Source of the DNA: Dehalococcoidia bacterium | Lineage (GTDB): Bacteria > Chloroflexota > Dehalococcoidia > Lucifugimonadales > UBA3495 | NCBI GenBank assembly: GCA_022825745.1 | Contig: JAJDWF010000035.1 | Span: forward strand, 1 to 59,446 | Length of the DNA: 59,446 nt | Direction of reading: 5' to 3' | Shown: positions 7,409 through 15,629 of the stretch, piece after piece | Layout: each line of letters starts with the position of its first letter | How positions within the stretch are numbered: position 1 is the first letter of the stretch | The notes under the pieces: generated by a model | What the model saw: the letters and a program-made list of their open reading frames with translations, nothing else | What the model was told of the DNA's origin: nothing | Databases searched by the model: none | Position numbers and translations under genes: made by a program

Positions 7409-9427
7409 CTACACCGCAGTCAGCCACCACCGCGCTTCGCCGGCTCCGCCGCCGCTGACGTTGACCTCCATCCCTTCCAGCAGCCACGCGCCGCCGATGC
7501 CCCGGCTCTCCGCGGCAACCTCCAACACGTCCGACAGCCGGCCTTCCACCACCGCCCGGCGGCTGCCGGCCCCGAGCAAAGGCAGCGTCGCTTCGAGCTG
7601 GGGACGCGGTTGGGAACGCTGCGCCAGCCGCGCCGCCGCCGCACCCCGGGCCGCCGCGTAGTTGTCGGTGTACCGGCAGTTGACCAGCCGGCCGCGTCCG
7701 GTGTCCAGGGGTAGGCCGGCGCCGCCGGATTCGGCACGAACGGCGGTGGAGGTCTGCGTCCGCCAGCAGTGGTTCGCATACAGGTCCAGGCTTTGCAGGT
7801 AGGCCGTATTCTGTCCACTGTTGCGGATGCGCAGCACGTGGCCCCGGCCGGCGATGCCCGACTGCGCCTCGGTGAGCAGCTCGACGGTGAGGTCGTCGGT
7901 AACGTCGTTGCCCATGCCGGCGGCGTCATCCGTCGCGGTGTAATCCACGCCGGCCATGGGCGCAGCGATGTCGTCAATCACGTCCCAGGTGTCCGTGGCC
8001 GCCAGCAATCCGCCGGAGCCGGATTCGCCGCCGCCCGGTATTTCCAGCGCCTCGTTGAGACTCCACACCTGCTGCCGGCCGGCATCCGACGAACGGCGGT
8101 AACGGAAAGTTACCGCGTCCTCCACAACATCCGCCCCGTCGTTCCGCTGGATGGCCGTCGCGTAAGGCCCGTCGCCGTCGGCGGTGTCGGCAATCGTGAA
8201 CCTGGCCAACGACACCGGATTGAGATGGCGGTGAACGTCGGCCCGCCGCGATGCCGCTTCCAGCCGGACGCGACCCAGACCGTCGGCGTAGATCAAGCCG
8301 TGCTCTTCCCGCTGCAACCTACGCAACGCCCGGCCCGCCGACACGTCCCACACCGAGCGCGGCCCTCCCGTCAGCAGCGTCCGCCCATCGTCCAACGCAT
8401 AGTCGCCGGGAACCAGGCCGGCCCAGCCCAGGATCGCCGCCGCCACGTTGCCGGAGCGCATCAGGCCGCCGGCCAGCGCCCGGTGCAAGGGTACGGTGTC
8501 CAGCCGCTGCATCGGGTCGGCGGCGGTGACGCGACACACGCCGGCCTCGTAATCCGGGTTGACGTCGGTGATGCGTCCGCTGAACAGGCTGCGCCCCACG
8601 CCGAATTCGCCCCAACGGTCCTGCGCGTTGCGAAAACCGTGCCACAGGCCGTGCCGGCTCGAGTCCGGCGCATCGGCGATGGCAGTAGCCGACAGGATTT
8701 CCCGCCGCCTCGCGCCCGGTTGGGCCAGTGCGACGGTGTAAACGCGCACGCTGTCCGCGGTCTGCTCAATCTCCAGGTCATACCACGCCCCCGTCTCCAG
8801 CGCGCCGCCGTCGGACAGTCGCGTAACCGTTCGCCCCGACACCCGCTCCAGGATGGTGGCGTCGCTGGCGAACCGCAGGCGCAGGCAGTCGTCCCGGGCG
8901 ACGCACCGCAGCACAAACCCGCCCAGCCCGTTGCTGCCGCGACGGTAGCGCGCCGTCAGCGTCGCCAGCAGGTCGCCCGTATCCAGCAGGGCTACCGCAT
9001 CCGACGGCGGCCAGCCCCTGCCTTGTCCCATCGCCGTTCCGTCCGCCACCACAAAACCGTTGCCGGCGACGCCTGCCACATCCCACTGCTCGCCGCCGTA
9101 CGCCGTTCGGCCATCAAGGTCAACGGACGCCGCACCGCCGGCAGCAAAGTCGTCGTGGATCCGGTTGGCGCGCAGCCACACCGGACGACCCGGCCGCACG
9201 TTGGCGCCCAATGGGCCGCTGCTATTCCCCGGCGTGTACCGATGGTCGTGGTTCCGCAGCGTGATCTCCAGTTCCGCCGGCGGCGCAAACTCCGGCACCG
9301 GCAGCCCGCGCCGGCCCCACCGCCAGCGCAAACCCAGCACGTCGGCGGACACGTCCGAGCCGTCCGCATCCCACGTGCCTGCGTTCGCCCAATCGACCAG
9401 GATTTGCCAGCGAATTCCCGCGATCAT
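7409..9427 (-). CDS. Large phage-like tail/tail-tip protein
   Basis: The 672-residue protein is the last gene of a phage-like morphogenesis cassette. The N-terminus (about 1-95) reads like a baseplate or tail-tip domain that describes segments by range (ELEITLRNHDHRYTPGN, then RPGRPVWLRA). Residues about 95-285 look like a lectin or LamG-type jelly roll (WYDLEIEQTADSVRVYTV). A third part resumes the tail fold (FSGRITDVNPDYEAGVCRV). The C-terminal third is rich in small beta elements. The start codon ATG at 9427 overlaps the preceding stop by one base, so it is translationally coupled. It may bind cell-surface sugars; that is inference from fold. Confidence 0.6.
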   Translation of the reverse strand: MIAGIRWQILVDWANAGTWDADGSDVSADVLGLRWRWGRRGLPVPEFAPPAELEITLRNHDHRYTPGNSSGPLGANVRPGRPVWLRANRIHDDFAAGGAASVDLDGRTAYGGEQWDVAGVAGNGFVVADGTAMGQGRGWPPSDAVALLDTGDLLATLTARYRRGSNGLGGFVLRCVARDDCLRLRFASDATILERVSGRTVTRLSDGGALETGAWYDLEIEQTADSVRVYTVALAQPGARRREILSATAIADAPDSSRHGLWHGFRNAQDRWGEFGVGRSLFSGRITDVNPDYEAGVCRVTAADPMQRLDTVPLHRALAGGLMRSGNVAAAILGWAGLVPGDYALDDGRTLLTGGPRSVWDVSAGRALRRLQREEHGLIYADGLGRVRLEAASRRADVHRHLNPVSLARFTIADTADGDGPYATAIQRNDGADVVEDAVTFRYRRSSDAGRQQVWSLNEALEIPGGGESGSGGLLAATDTWDVIDDIAAPMAGVDYTATDDAAGMGNDVTDDLTVELLTEAQSGIAGRGHVLRIRNSGQNTAYLQSLDLYANHCWRTQTSTAVRAESGGAGLPLDTGRGRLVNCRYTDNYAAARGAAAARLAQRSQPRPQLEATLPLLGAGSRRAVVEGRLSDVLEVAAESRGIGGAWLLEGMEVNVSGGGAGEARWWLTAV

Positions 9428-9852
9428 TACCAAACTCCCAGATCAACCGGCCCGTCCTGCCGGAACGCCGCCTCAAACCGCACCGGCTCGCCGGCCTTGC
9501 TGCTGATGCGGTAGGACAGGCACACGAACCTCCCCGACACCCGGCGCTGGCCCGGCGCGTTGCCCACCGGCCCGTATTCCACCCGCACGGCGCGACCGAC
9601 CACGCCCGACAGCACGGCGTCCGGCCCCATGTCCGGCGTGTCGTCCCAACGCCCGGACAACGTGAACGCCTGCGCAGCCTCCGACCCGGCCACGGTTCGT
9701 ACCGCCGTGTCGTTCACACCGGTAACGTCGTGAGCCGCCAACTCGCGCCCCAGCGGCCCGACGCGCTCCACCCAAGGCGACAGGTCACGCAGCGCGCCGC
9801 CGGCGTCCTCCACCGCCACGTAGCTGTACCCGGCGCTGGCGTATCCGGTCAT
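9427..9852 (-). CDS. Phage-like tail tube protein
   Basis: This 141-residue protein lies between the connector and the tail-tip gene, where a tail tube gene is expected. FTLSGRWDDTPDMGPDAVL, VEYGPVGN and SYRISSKAGEPVRFEAAF resemble the beta-sandwich of small tail tube proteins in siphophages and gene transfer agents. The ATG at 9852 is two bases after the connector's stop codon and follows a G-rich stretch; the longer frame runs into the connector gene and is not credible. The family call rests on pattern and position, so it is moderate. Confidence 0.6.
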   Translation of the reverse strand: MTGYASAGYSYVAVEDAGGALRDLSPWVERVGPLGRELAAHDVTGVNDTAVRTVAGSEAAQAFTLSGRWDDTPDMGPDAVLSGVVGRAVRVEYGPVGNAPGQRRVSGRFVCLSYRISSKAGEPVRFEAAFRQDGPVDLGVW

Positions 9853-9854
9853 GC

Positions 9855-10697
9855 TCACACCCCCAGCACGGCGTTGCGGCGGCGGTACGGGGCCAGCAGC
9901 GTGCGGACCGTGGGGGAGACGCCGCCAACGTCTCCCCCATCGCCCTCCGGCAGCGCGAAAGGTCCCGCCAACCTCTCGCGCCACCAGACGGCGGCCTGCA
10001 GCAGGCACGCTTCTGATACCCCCTTCGGGTACCGGTGAACCAGTATTGCCGACCCTGCGGCGTGCGCTGACCGCTCAGTTCCGTTGACCCCGCGCTGCGC
10101 CGTCAGCGTCAACTCACCCTGCCCATCGTCAGCTACGCCAGCGACGTACATCTGCTCGTCGTCGATGCGGACGGTGTGGCCGGCCGACAGCGTGGCGCCG
10201 GCGCCTGGAGCGGACACGGCAACCGTTTCATCGTCAGCCGCCGTGTTTCCATCCGTCCGCAAAGCGGTATCCTCCCGCACGTCGCCGTAGCCCCAAACCC
10301 CGCTCACCACCACGCCGGCCCGGCTCAGCGGGAACCGGCGACGCGCCCCCGACGCCAGCATGATGCGGGTGTAGGGTCGGCCGCCCGGCTCCGTGGGCGC
10401 GGCGTTCAGCGGATACAGCAGCCAGTCCGCCGCCGGCCAGCCGACCCACTCGCCCGAAGCTTCCCGCACGCGCACCTCGCTGGCCACAACCAGGTCCGGC
10501 ACCGTCAGCGACGCTTTGCCCGTACCGTCGAAACGACGCTCCCCGCGCATCGCGCCGAACTGCCGGCCGCAGTAGCCGTCAATCCAGCGGGACGCCGCCT
10601 CCAGCAGCGTCAGCAGCCGCCCGTCGTGAGCGTCATCGGGCGCGTTCAAAACCGATGCCGATTTCAACGTCGCCAGGTCCGCGTAAGCATTTGTCAT
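9855..10697 (-). CDS. Phage gp6-like head-tail connector protein
   Basis: The 280-residue protein starts with YADLATLKSASVL, then LLTLLEAASRWIDGYCGRQF, the helical start of gp6/HK97-type connectors that form a ring between head and tail. It ends with SEACLLQAAVWWRERL, a conserved helix in the same family. The middle (about 150-225) holds an extra beta-rich section (VRIDDEQMYVAGV and TLTAQRGVNGT) also seen in tailed-phage adaptor proteins. GGAGAAAG precedes the start. It lies downstream of the capsid gene and is coupled to the tail genes. Confidence 0.75.
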   Translation of the reverse strand: MTNAYADLATLKSASVLNAPDDAHDGRLLTLLEAASRWIDGYCGRQFGAMRGERRFDGTGKASLTVPDLVVASEVRVREASGEWVGWPAADWLLYPLNAAPTEPGGRPYTRIMLASGARRRFPLSRAGVVVSGVWGYGDVREDTALRTDGNTAADDETVAVSAPGAGATLSAGHTVRIDDEQMYVAGVADDGQGELTLTAQRGVNGTERSAHAAGSAILVHRYPKGVSEACLLQAAVWWRERLAGPFALPEGDGGDVGGVSPTVRTLLAPYRRRNAVLGV

Positions 10698-10716
10698 GCC
10701 ATCTTTCTCCGTAGGC

Positions 10717-10750
10717 TGTCATTGCGAGGAGCGACGCGGCAATCTCGTCG
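10717..10750 (+). repeat. Short dispersed repeat, copy A (ATTGC...GCAAT type)
   Basis: The stretch begins TGTCATTGCGAGGAGCG and ends GGCAATCTCGTCG. ATTGC and GCAAT can pair to form a stem. A close relative with the same outer ends and the same orientation is at 12133-12174. Elements of this shape, CATTGCGAG..GCAATCTC, are scattered through many bacterial genomes. This copy separates the capsid gene from the connector gene. Confidence 0.7.
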
Positions 10751-10769
10751 AGGCCGCGCCGCGCCGTCG

Positions 10770-12101
10770 CTACACCGTGATGTTGTACTGCAACGCCGTG
10801 TGCGTCGCCGACGCCCGCGCGCCCGTCCGTTCCATGAACGCCAGCCTCATGCTCACCACCATGATGTTTTGACGCTTCTGGATGTCCCGCGTCGTCTCGA
10901 TCATCAGCTCCCGGCGGAACCCCAGACGCCACTGGGTCCGGTTCACCGCCAGCAGCCGGCCCTTGGTGTTGCCGTTGCCGCCGTCGGTCACCTTGCCGTC
11001 GGCGTCCGATTTCGCCATCTGCTCCGACACGATGACCGGGATGCCGTCCACCTGCGCCAGCTGACCGTTGAGCAGCGTGGCCTGCGGCCCCAGCTTGTCC
11101 AGCGTGCGGAACTCGTCGATGGCCAGCGACTTGATGTACGTGCCCACGTCGGCGACGTAGGCCAGCTCGGAGGGACGCACACCGTACTTGCCCAGCAGAC
11201 CCCGCGCTTCGTTGAACATATCGGCGCTGGGCGCGGCGGCGTGGTTGTTGGCCTGCCCGTCGTTGTCCACCAGCGGCAGGTGCAGCAGCCCGTCGAACCC
11301 CAGCAGCCAGTGCGCCTTGCCGCCCATGGACGCGCTGATGGTCGCGCCGTCGGCGTTGATGTTGTTCTGCGTCGTGCGGTCGGCGTTCAGCAGCACGTCG
11401 TCGATCACCTCAACGGCGTTGCGCACCAGCGTGCTCCGCACCTCGGCGGCCATGGCGATTACGGCGTCCTCGTCCAGCGTCAGCGACCATGGCACCTCGG
11501 CCACCAGCTCGTAGGCGGTCAGCGTCTGCCGCGCCGTGGTCAGCGCCGTTTCCGTGGTCGCGGTGTTCTCCACCCCCGGATACCACGCCACGTTGCCCAG
11601 TTGCAGCGGGATCTCAAAGGGGTTGGTGGGCATGTCCACCCGCGTGAACAGCGACGCGACGTGCGTGTCCACGTTGACGTCGGCCCACAGCGCCGCCGCC
11701 TCGCCGGTGGGGACCAGTTCGTCGCCGGCGCCGGCAGTGGTGCTGTCCATGGCGGCCTTCAGGTTCGCCTGCCAGTCGGACAGCAGGCGAGGGTTGCCGT
11801 CGCCGGGCTCCCGCTGCTGCGACGCCAGCACGCTGCGCACGCAGGCCAGGTCCAGCGCGTCCATGCCCTGGTACTTGCCGAATGGCACCCGGGGCCGCTC
11901 GCCGGGATTGCCATAACGCGCCAGCATCGCCTGCCGTTCACCGGCGCGCTGCTTTTCGGTAAGCTCGCCCACGGCGCGGCTGAGGCGGCCCAGCTCCTCC
12001 TGCAACGGCGGAATGTCCGCGTCCAGCCGCTGCCGGTAGAAATCCCGCGCCTCCGCCACTTCGTTCTTGATGGTTTCCAGTTCCCACGTTGAAAGCGTCA
12101 T
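10770..12101 (-). CDS. HK97-family major capsid protein
   Basis: The 443-residue protein builds the icosahedral shell in HK97-like phages. Residues 1-65 form a charged, probably coiled-coil delta domain (RQRLDADIPPLQEELGRL) that the prohead protease normally removes. The rest has the HK97 fold signatures: LVPTGEAAALW, FTRVDMPTNPFEIPL, TAYELVAEVPWSLTLDED, MGGKAHWLLGFDGLLHLPL, and a C-terminal LMIETTRDIQKRQNIMVV P-domain strand. No obvious cargo-loading or encapsulin features are visible. It is bracketed by two directly repeated short elements. Codon usage and GC match the host chromosome. Confidence 0.9.
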   Translation of the reverse strand: MTLSTWELETIKNEVAEARDFYRQRLDADIPPLQEELGRLSRAVGELTEKQRAGERQAMLARYGNPGERPRVPFGKYQGMDALDLACVRSVLASQQREPGDGNPRLLSDWQANLKAAMDSTTAGAGDELVPTGEAAALWADVNVDTHVASLFTRVDMPTNPFEIPLQLGNVAWYPGVENTATTETALTTARQTLTAYELVAEVPWSLTLDEDAVIAMAAEVRSTLVRNAVEVIDDVLLNADRTTQNNINADGATISASMGGKAHWLLGFDGLLHLPLVDNDGQANNHAAAPSADMFNEARGLLGKYGVRPSELAYVADVGTYIKSLAIDEFRTLDKLGPQATLLNGQLAQVDGIPVIVSEQMAKSDADGKVTDGGNGNTKGRLLAVNRTQWRLGFRRELMIETTRDIQKRQNIMVVSMRLAFMERTGARASATHTALQYNITV

Positions 12102-12132
12102 AAATTCTCAAACTCCTGCTCGTTAAGCGAAA

Positions 12133-12174
12133 TGTCATTGCGAGTCCGCCGGGGCGGACGTGGCAATCTCGTCG
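12133..12174 (+). repeat. Short dispersed repeat, copy B (ATTGC...GCAAT type)
   Basis: It begins TGTCATTGCGAGTCCG and ends GGCAATCTCGTCG, with an internal perfect arm pair GTCCGCC/GGCGGAC around GG. It matches copy A at 10717-10750 at both ends and lies in the same orientation, so the capsid gene sits between two direct repeats. It fills the space between prohead protease and capsid genes. Confidence 0.7.
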
Positions 12175-12179
12175 GAAAA

Positions 12180-12914
12180 TCAACTCCTCAGCCCCCGCAG
12201 CAACCCAACCACCTCCGCCGCTACGCCACCCCGGTGCGCAAGCAACGCGCCCCGGTTGGCCGGCACCGGCACCGCGCTGATCTCCAGCAACTCCTGCTCC
12301 AGGAACCGGATGCCCAGGAACGCGCCGGTGCGGGCATCCCGCCGTTCCTCGAACCGCAGCGGGCGGAACCCTACGGACACCCCCTGCTGGTAGCCCCGGC
12401 GGTACAGCCCCTCAACCTCCCGGGCGAACTCGGTGTCCGCAAACTCCAGGCGAGCCAATAGCGCGCCGCCGTCGCGCCACACCGATTGCGCCCGCCCGAT
12501 GGCCGGCCGGCGATAGTCATGGGCCCACAGCACCACCGGGTTCTCCCGGTAGGCGTCCAGCCGCCAGCCTTCCGGCGCAACGGTATCGCCGTGCCTGTCC
12601 ACCGCCCCCGTGGACGCTACGAACGTCAGCGTCTCCCCGTCCGCCTGCCGGTGGCGAGCCTGCCCTTCGACAGGCTCAGGGCGAGCGGCCATCCGTCCCT
12701 GGTGAGCGGCCTCGCGCTCACCGTGAGGAGTCTCCCGCTCATGGTGAGGAGTCTCCCGCTCATGGTGAGCCTGTCGAACCGCCGCCGGTTCCGCCAGCGT
12801 CCCCCACTTGCACACCATGGGCGCGTCGCCCATCCCGCAGGCGTAGACGGACAGCGCCCGCAACAACACCGCCCGGTCGTCCGCCAGGTCGGGCCACCGG
12901 CTCCCGTTCATCAT
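12180..12914 (-). CDS. HK97-family prohead protease, interrupted in frame by a palindromic repeat
   Basis: This serine protease trims capsid and scaffold during head maturation. The 244-residue protein has FVASTGAVDRHGDTVAPEGW, VVLWAHDYRRPAIGRA (catalytic His region), GVSVGFRP (Ser region) and ELLEISAVPVPAN, all typical of the family. Residues about 43-85 are not: they are the translation of a repeat (HHERETPHHERETPHGERE and similar), inserted between the N-terminal helix and the protease core without breaking the frame. AAGGAGG stands five bases before the ATG at 12914. It is the first gene of the cassette; no portal or terminase gene precedes it. Confidence 0.85.
   Translation of the reverse strand: MMNGSRWPDLADDRAVLLRALSVYACGMGDAPMVCKWGTLAEPAAVRQAHHERETPHHERETPHGEREAAHQGRMAARPEPVEGQARHRQADGETLTFVASTGAVDRHGDTVAPEGWRLDAYRENPVVLWAHDYRRPAIGRAQSVWRDGGALLARLEFADTEFAREVEGLYRRGYQQGVSVGFRPLRFEERRDARTGAFLGIRFLEQELLEISAVPVPANRGALLAHRGGVAAEVVGLLRGLRS
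12659..12785. repeat. REP-like palindromic element inside the prohead protease gene
   Basis: The element is bounded by the inverted arms TTCGACAGGCTCA (12666-12678) and TGAGCCTGTCGAA (12766-12778), a perfect 13-base match. Between them lies a 21-base unit, starting TCTCCCGCTCATGG, repeated in tandem (12731-12772), plus diverged copies. TTCGACAGGCTCA palindromes are a known kind of dispersed repeat. The total keeps the reading frame. Confidence 0.8.
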
Positions 12915-13110
12915 CGCAACCTCCTTGCCTTGATCACATCGGATCTCGCGCCGGCGCGACGACGAATCGGCTGGGTAACAGCCGGCAAAAAGCCGGCGGA
13001 ACCGACCCGGCATCAGGTCAGTCCCACCGGCAGCTATGCTGATTGATTCAGTTCAGGCTAACGCGTGAGTTGCAGCAGTGTCAACGCCCGGATGTCACCG
13101 TGCAGCAAAA

Positions 13111-13140
13111 CATAGGGGCGAATAACAATCCGCCCCTATG
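13111..13140. repeat. Palindromic dispersed repeat (CATAGGGGCG/CGCCCCTATG)
   Basis: Ten-base perfect inverted arms surround a ten-base AT-rich loop. The element lies just beyond the 3' end of the VOC gene. It is related to the copies at 30271-30300 and 55078-55100, all built around GGGCGAAT. It could act as a transcription stop, but no T-tract follows. Confidence 0.7.
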
Positions 13141-13167
13141 ATGATCAACGGGTGTGGCGGACGGAGC

Positions 13168-13662
13168 TTAGTCGTCGTCGCCGACGGCCGCCGGTTCCGG
13201 CTCCTCGATGGGGTCGAGCTGCCAGGGGAAGTTCCCCTCGAACAGGAACCCGTCCTTGTTGCCCCATTCCGACTCCGGCGATTCGTAGTAGATCTCAATC
13301 TCGTTGTCGTCGGGGTCGTAGATGTACACGCCCATGGATATGCCGTGGTCGCCCAGCCTCTTGAACTTGACGCCGTGCTCCTTGCAGCGCTGGTACAGTT
13401 CCTTGAGGTCGCGGAACGAGTTCATCTGCCAGGCCATGTGCGCCATGCCCACCCGCCGGTCCTCGGGACCCGGCGCGTCCATGCCCAGCGGAATCAGCGC
13501 CAGCTCGTGGGACATGGTGGTGTCGGCGGACAGGAACGTCATCCCGCCCGGCCGGCCCGTCATCACGGTGAGGCCCAGCACGTTGGTGTAGAAATCAACG
13601 CTGCGCTCGATGTCGCGCACCTTGATGACCAGATGGCCCAACTGCTTCGGTGTGTAAGCCAT
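13168..13662 (-). CDS. VOC family protein (glyoxalase/extradiol dioxygenase type)
   Basis: The 164-residue protein has the two beta-alpha-beta-beta-beta modules of the vicinal oxygen chelate fold. It opens with LGHLVIKVRDIERSVDFY, where His is a likely metal ligand, continues with HMAWQMNSFRDL (second His) and ends the core with YIYDPDDNEIEIYY, whose Glu is the usual third ligand. Such proteins include catechol 2,3-dioxygenases and lyases; the substrate is unknown. The acidic C-terminal tail of about 30 residues is extra. GGGAGG precedes the start at 13662. Confidence 0.85.
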   Translation of the reverse strand: MAYTPKQLGHLVIKVRDIERSVDFYTNVLGLTVMTGRPGGMTFLSADTTMSHELALIPLGMDAPGPEDRRVGMAHMAWQMNSFRDLKELYQRCKEHGVKFKRLGDHGISMGVYIYDPDDNEIEIYYESPESEWGNKDGFLFEGNFPWQLDPIEEPEPAAVGDDD

Positions 13663-13790
13663 GACAGTACCTCCCTGAATTCTATTGCGTGTGGCTGTCT
13701 TGCCGGCATTATATCGCAACCCGGCGCCTGCGCGCATTGCGACTTGCGTGAATTACGACTATTGAGGCAAACGCGCACCCATGTTATGTA

Positions 13791-13817
13791 TTGCCGGATT
13801 TGCGCGGTTAGTATAAT
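13791..13817 (+). promoter_or_regulatory. Sigma70-type promoter for the GNAT-aminotransferase gene
   Basis: TTGCCG (13791-13796) and a perfect TATAAT (13812-13817) are separated by 15 bases, slightly short of the optimum. The start codon is 64 bases further downstream. The region also separates the gene from the divergent VOC gene. Confidence 0.45.
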
Positions 13818-13881
13818 GTGCGGGCGCCGGCAGTTGGAGTTTCCGGGCCAATCTCAGCCACCGATTTCTGGCGAGTCGCTG

Positions 13882-15627
13882 ATGACGGAAATTACGCGAC
13901 ATACATCAACCCCCGGCCCTCCGCCACTCAACACGGCGATTCGCGACCCGTCGCCGCTGGTTGGGAGGCCTGGAGGCGAAGCCGAAGCCAACGGCTCCGG
14001 CCTCGTGTTCAAGCAGGCCACCGAGCCCTGGGAATTTGAAGAGATTTCCCAGTTGAACTACGCTTCTTTCGTCGAGGAAGTGCCCCAGCATCCCGTCAAT
14101 GACGACCGGACTCTGGTTGACCAGTTCCACGACGAAAACACGTACTTCATCTGCCGGCGTGGGCCGGAACTGCTGGGCATGATCTGCGTGCGCGACCGTC
14201 GCCCCTTCTCGCTGGACCAGAAACTCGGCCGCCTGGAGGACCACCTGCCCCAGGCCGAAGGCGCGAAACTCTGCGAGGTGCGTCTGCTGGCCGTGCGGCC
14301 CGAACTGCGCCGTACCCGGGTGCTCCCCGGCCTCCTCACCATGATGGCCCGCTACTGCCAGGAGGGCAGCTACGATTACGTGGTGATGTCGGGCCGGGTA
14401 TCCCAGCAGCCCCTGTACCGGCATATCGGGTTCATCCCGTTCGGTCCGGTGGTGGGCGATGAATCCGCTCCCTACCAGCCCATGTACCGGCCCGTCGGCA
14501 ACGTGGGAGTGGAGTTCGCCGGCAAGTTCCACCAGCGGGTTTCCGCGCCGCCCGGCGACCCGGTTATCCTCACCCCCGGCCCGGTGGCGATGCCCGATGC
14601 CGTGGTCCAGGCGTTCCAGCAGCCGCCGCTGTCCCACCGTTCTCCCGAGTTTCGTGATCTGATGCTTGGCGTCCGGCGCCGCCTGTGCGAACTGACGCGC
14701 GCGAACCACTGCGCGGTGATGGTCGGCTCGGGCACCATGGCCAACGACGTGGTGGCGGCGCAGTTGTCCCGTCTCAACACGCCCGGCACTATCGTCACCG
14801 CCGGCGAGTTCGGCGAACGGCTGCTCGACCACGCCGACCGCATGGGCCTGGAATACGTCGCGGTGCAGCACGAGTGGGGCGAGTCGCTGGACTACGACTG
14901 CATCAAGCGCGCGCTGGTGTCGAACCCGGGCGGCTGGCTCTGGGCGGTGCACTGCGAAACGTCCACGGGAGCGTTGGCCGACCTGTCCCGCCTGAAAGCA
15001 TTGTGCCGGAAGCACGACGTCAAGCTCGCTCTGGACTGCATCAGCAGCATCGCGGCGACCTCCGTTGACCTGCGCGACGTCTGGCTCGCCAGCGGGGCCA
15101 GCGGCAAGGGGTTGGCCGCCTACCCCGGCCTCGGGCTGGTTTTCTGCGAGCGGCCTCCCGCGCTCGATCCCGCCCTGCCCCGCTACCTGGACCTGGCCCT
15201 CCATTGCTCCGGGGCAAACGATGGCGCGGTGCCTTTCACCCTGTCGTCCAACCTGCTGGCGGCCCTGGCAGCCGGTTTGCAGCGCCAGACGCCGGAGTTG
15301 CTGGAGCAGATTGACCGGGATGGGCGCTGGCTGCGCGCGCAACTCCGCGACCTGGGCTTCAGCCTGGTGGCATCGGAAGGTGAAAGCATCGGCGCGGTAA
15401 CCACCATAGCGCTGCCCACCGGCCCTTCAACCAATCACACAATCGACTCGGAACGGATGGGTAACGCGCTGGCCGAACTGGGCTTTTACACCTCGTACGC
15501 CAGCAGCTACCTGCGCGAACGCAACTGGCTGCAAGTCTGCCTGATGGGAGAAGTAAGCCGCCCCCAGCTGGAGCGGCTCATCCCGGTGCTGGCGGCCCAA
15601 CTGGACGCGCTCACAAGGAGACAATAG
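13882..15627 (+). CDS. Fusion of an N-terminal GNAT acyltransferase domain and a class V aminotransferase
   Basis: The 581-residue protein joins two enzymes. Residues about 45-205 look like an N-acyl-amino-acid-synthase type GNAT domain: YFICRRGPELLGMICVRDR, CEVRLLAVRPELRRTRVLPG, YRHIGFIPFG. Residues about 225-580 are a fold type I PLP enzyme of the alanine-glyoxylate/phosphonoacetaldehyde aminotransferase type: LTPGPVAMPD, VGSGTMANDVV, LALDCISS (D385 for the PLP nitrogen) and ASGKGLAAYPG (K409 as the Schiff-base lysine). The order suggests transamination and N-acylation of one metabolite, which is inference. The frame is open far upstream, but conservation begins near 13882, which also follows the promoter. 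Confidence 0.75.
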   Translation: MTEITRHTSTPGPPPLNTAIRDPSPLVGRPGGEAEANGSGLVFKQATEPWEFEEISQLNYASFVEEVPQHPVNDDRTLVDQFHDENTYFICRRGPELLGMICVRDRRPFSLDQKLGRLEDHLPQAEGAKLCEVRLLAVRPELRRTRVLPGLLTMMARYCQEGSYDYVVMSGRVSQQPLYRHIGFIPFGPVVGDESAPYQPMYRPVGNVGVEFAGKFHQRVSAPPGDPVILTPGPVAMPDAVVQAFQQPPLSHRSPEFRDLMLGVRRRLCELTRANHCAVMVGSGTMANDVVAAQLSRLNTPGTIVTAGEFGERLLDHADRMGLEYVAVQHEWGESLDYDCIKRALVSNPGGWLWAVHCETSTGALADLSRLKALCRKHDVKLALDCISSIAATSVDLRDVWLASGASGKGLAAYPGLGLVFCERPPALDPALPRYLDLALHCSGANDGAVPFTLSSNLLAALAAGLQRQTPELLEQIDRDGRWLRAQLRDLGFSLVASEGESIGAVTTIALPTGPSTNHTIDSERMGNALAELGFYTSYASSYLRERNWLQVCLMGEVSRPQLERLIPVLAAQLDALTRRQ

Positions 15628-15629
15628 AT

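Noticed and set aside
10176..12092. 638-codon open frame on the plus strand opposite the capsid gene
   Set aside because: The opposite strand encodes a clear HK97 capsid and connector. The plus frame has shadow composition (long runs of Arg, Gln, His, Val).
7409..12914. Encapsulin nanocompartment instead of phage heads
   Set aside because: The presence of a prohead protease, an N-terminal delta domain, a connector and tail genes fits phage morphogenesis. No cargo enzyme such as a ferritin-like protein or peroxidase is adjacent.
12980..12998. GCCGGC-AAAAA-GCCGGC hairpin upstream of the prohead protease as a terminator
   Set aside because: GCCGGC is self-palindromic and frequent in this GC-rich sequence, and the A/T run is in the loop, not after the stem.
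13906..15342. 478-codon open frame on the minus strand opposite the GNAT-aminotransferase
   Set aside because: The plus strand has conserved enzyme motifs throughout; the minus frame has none.
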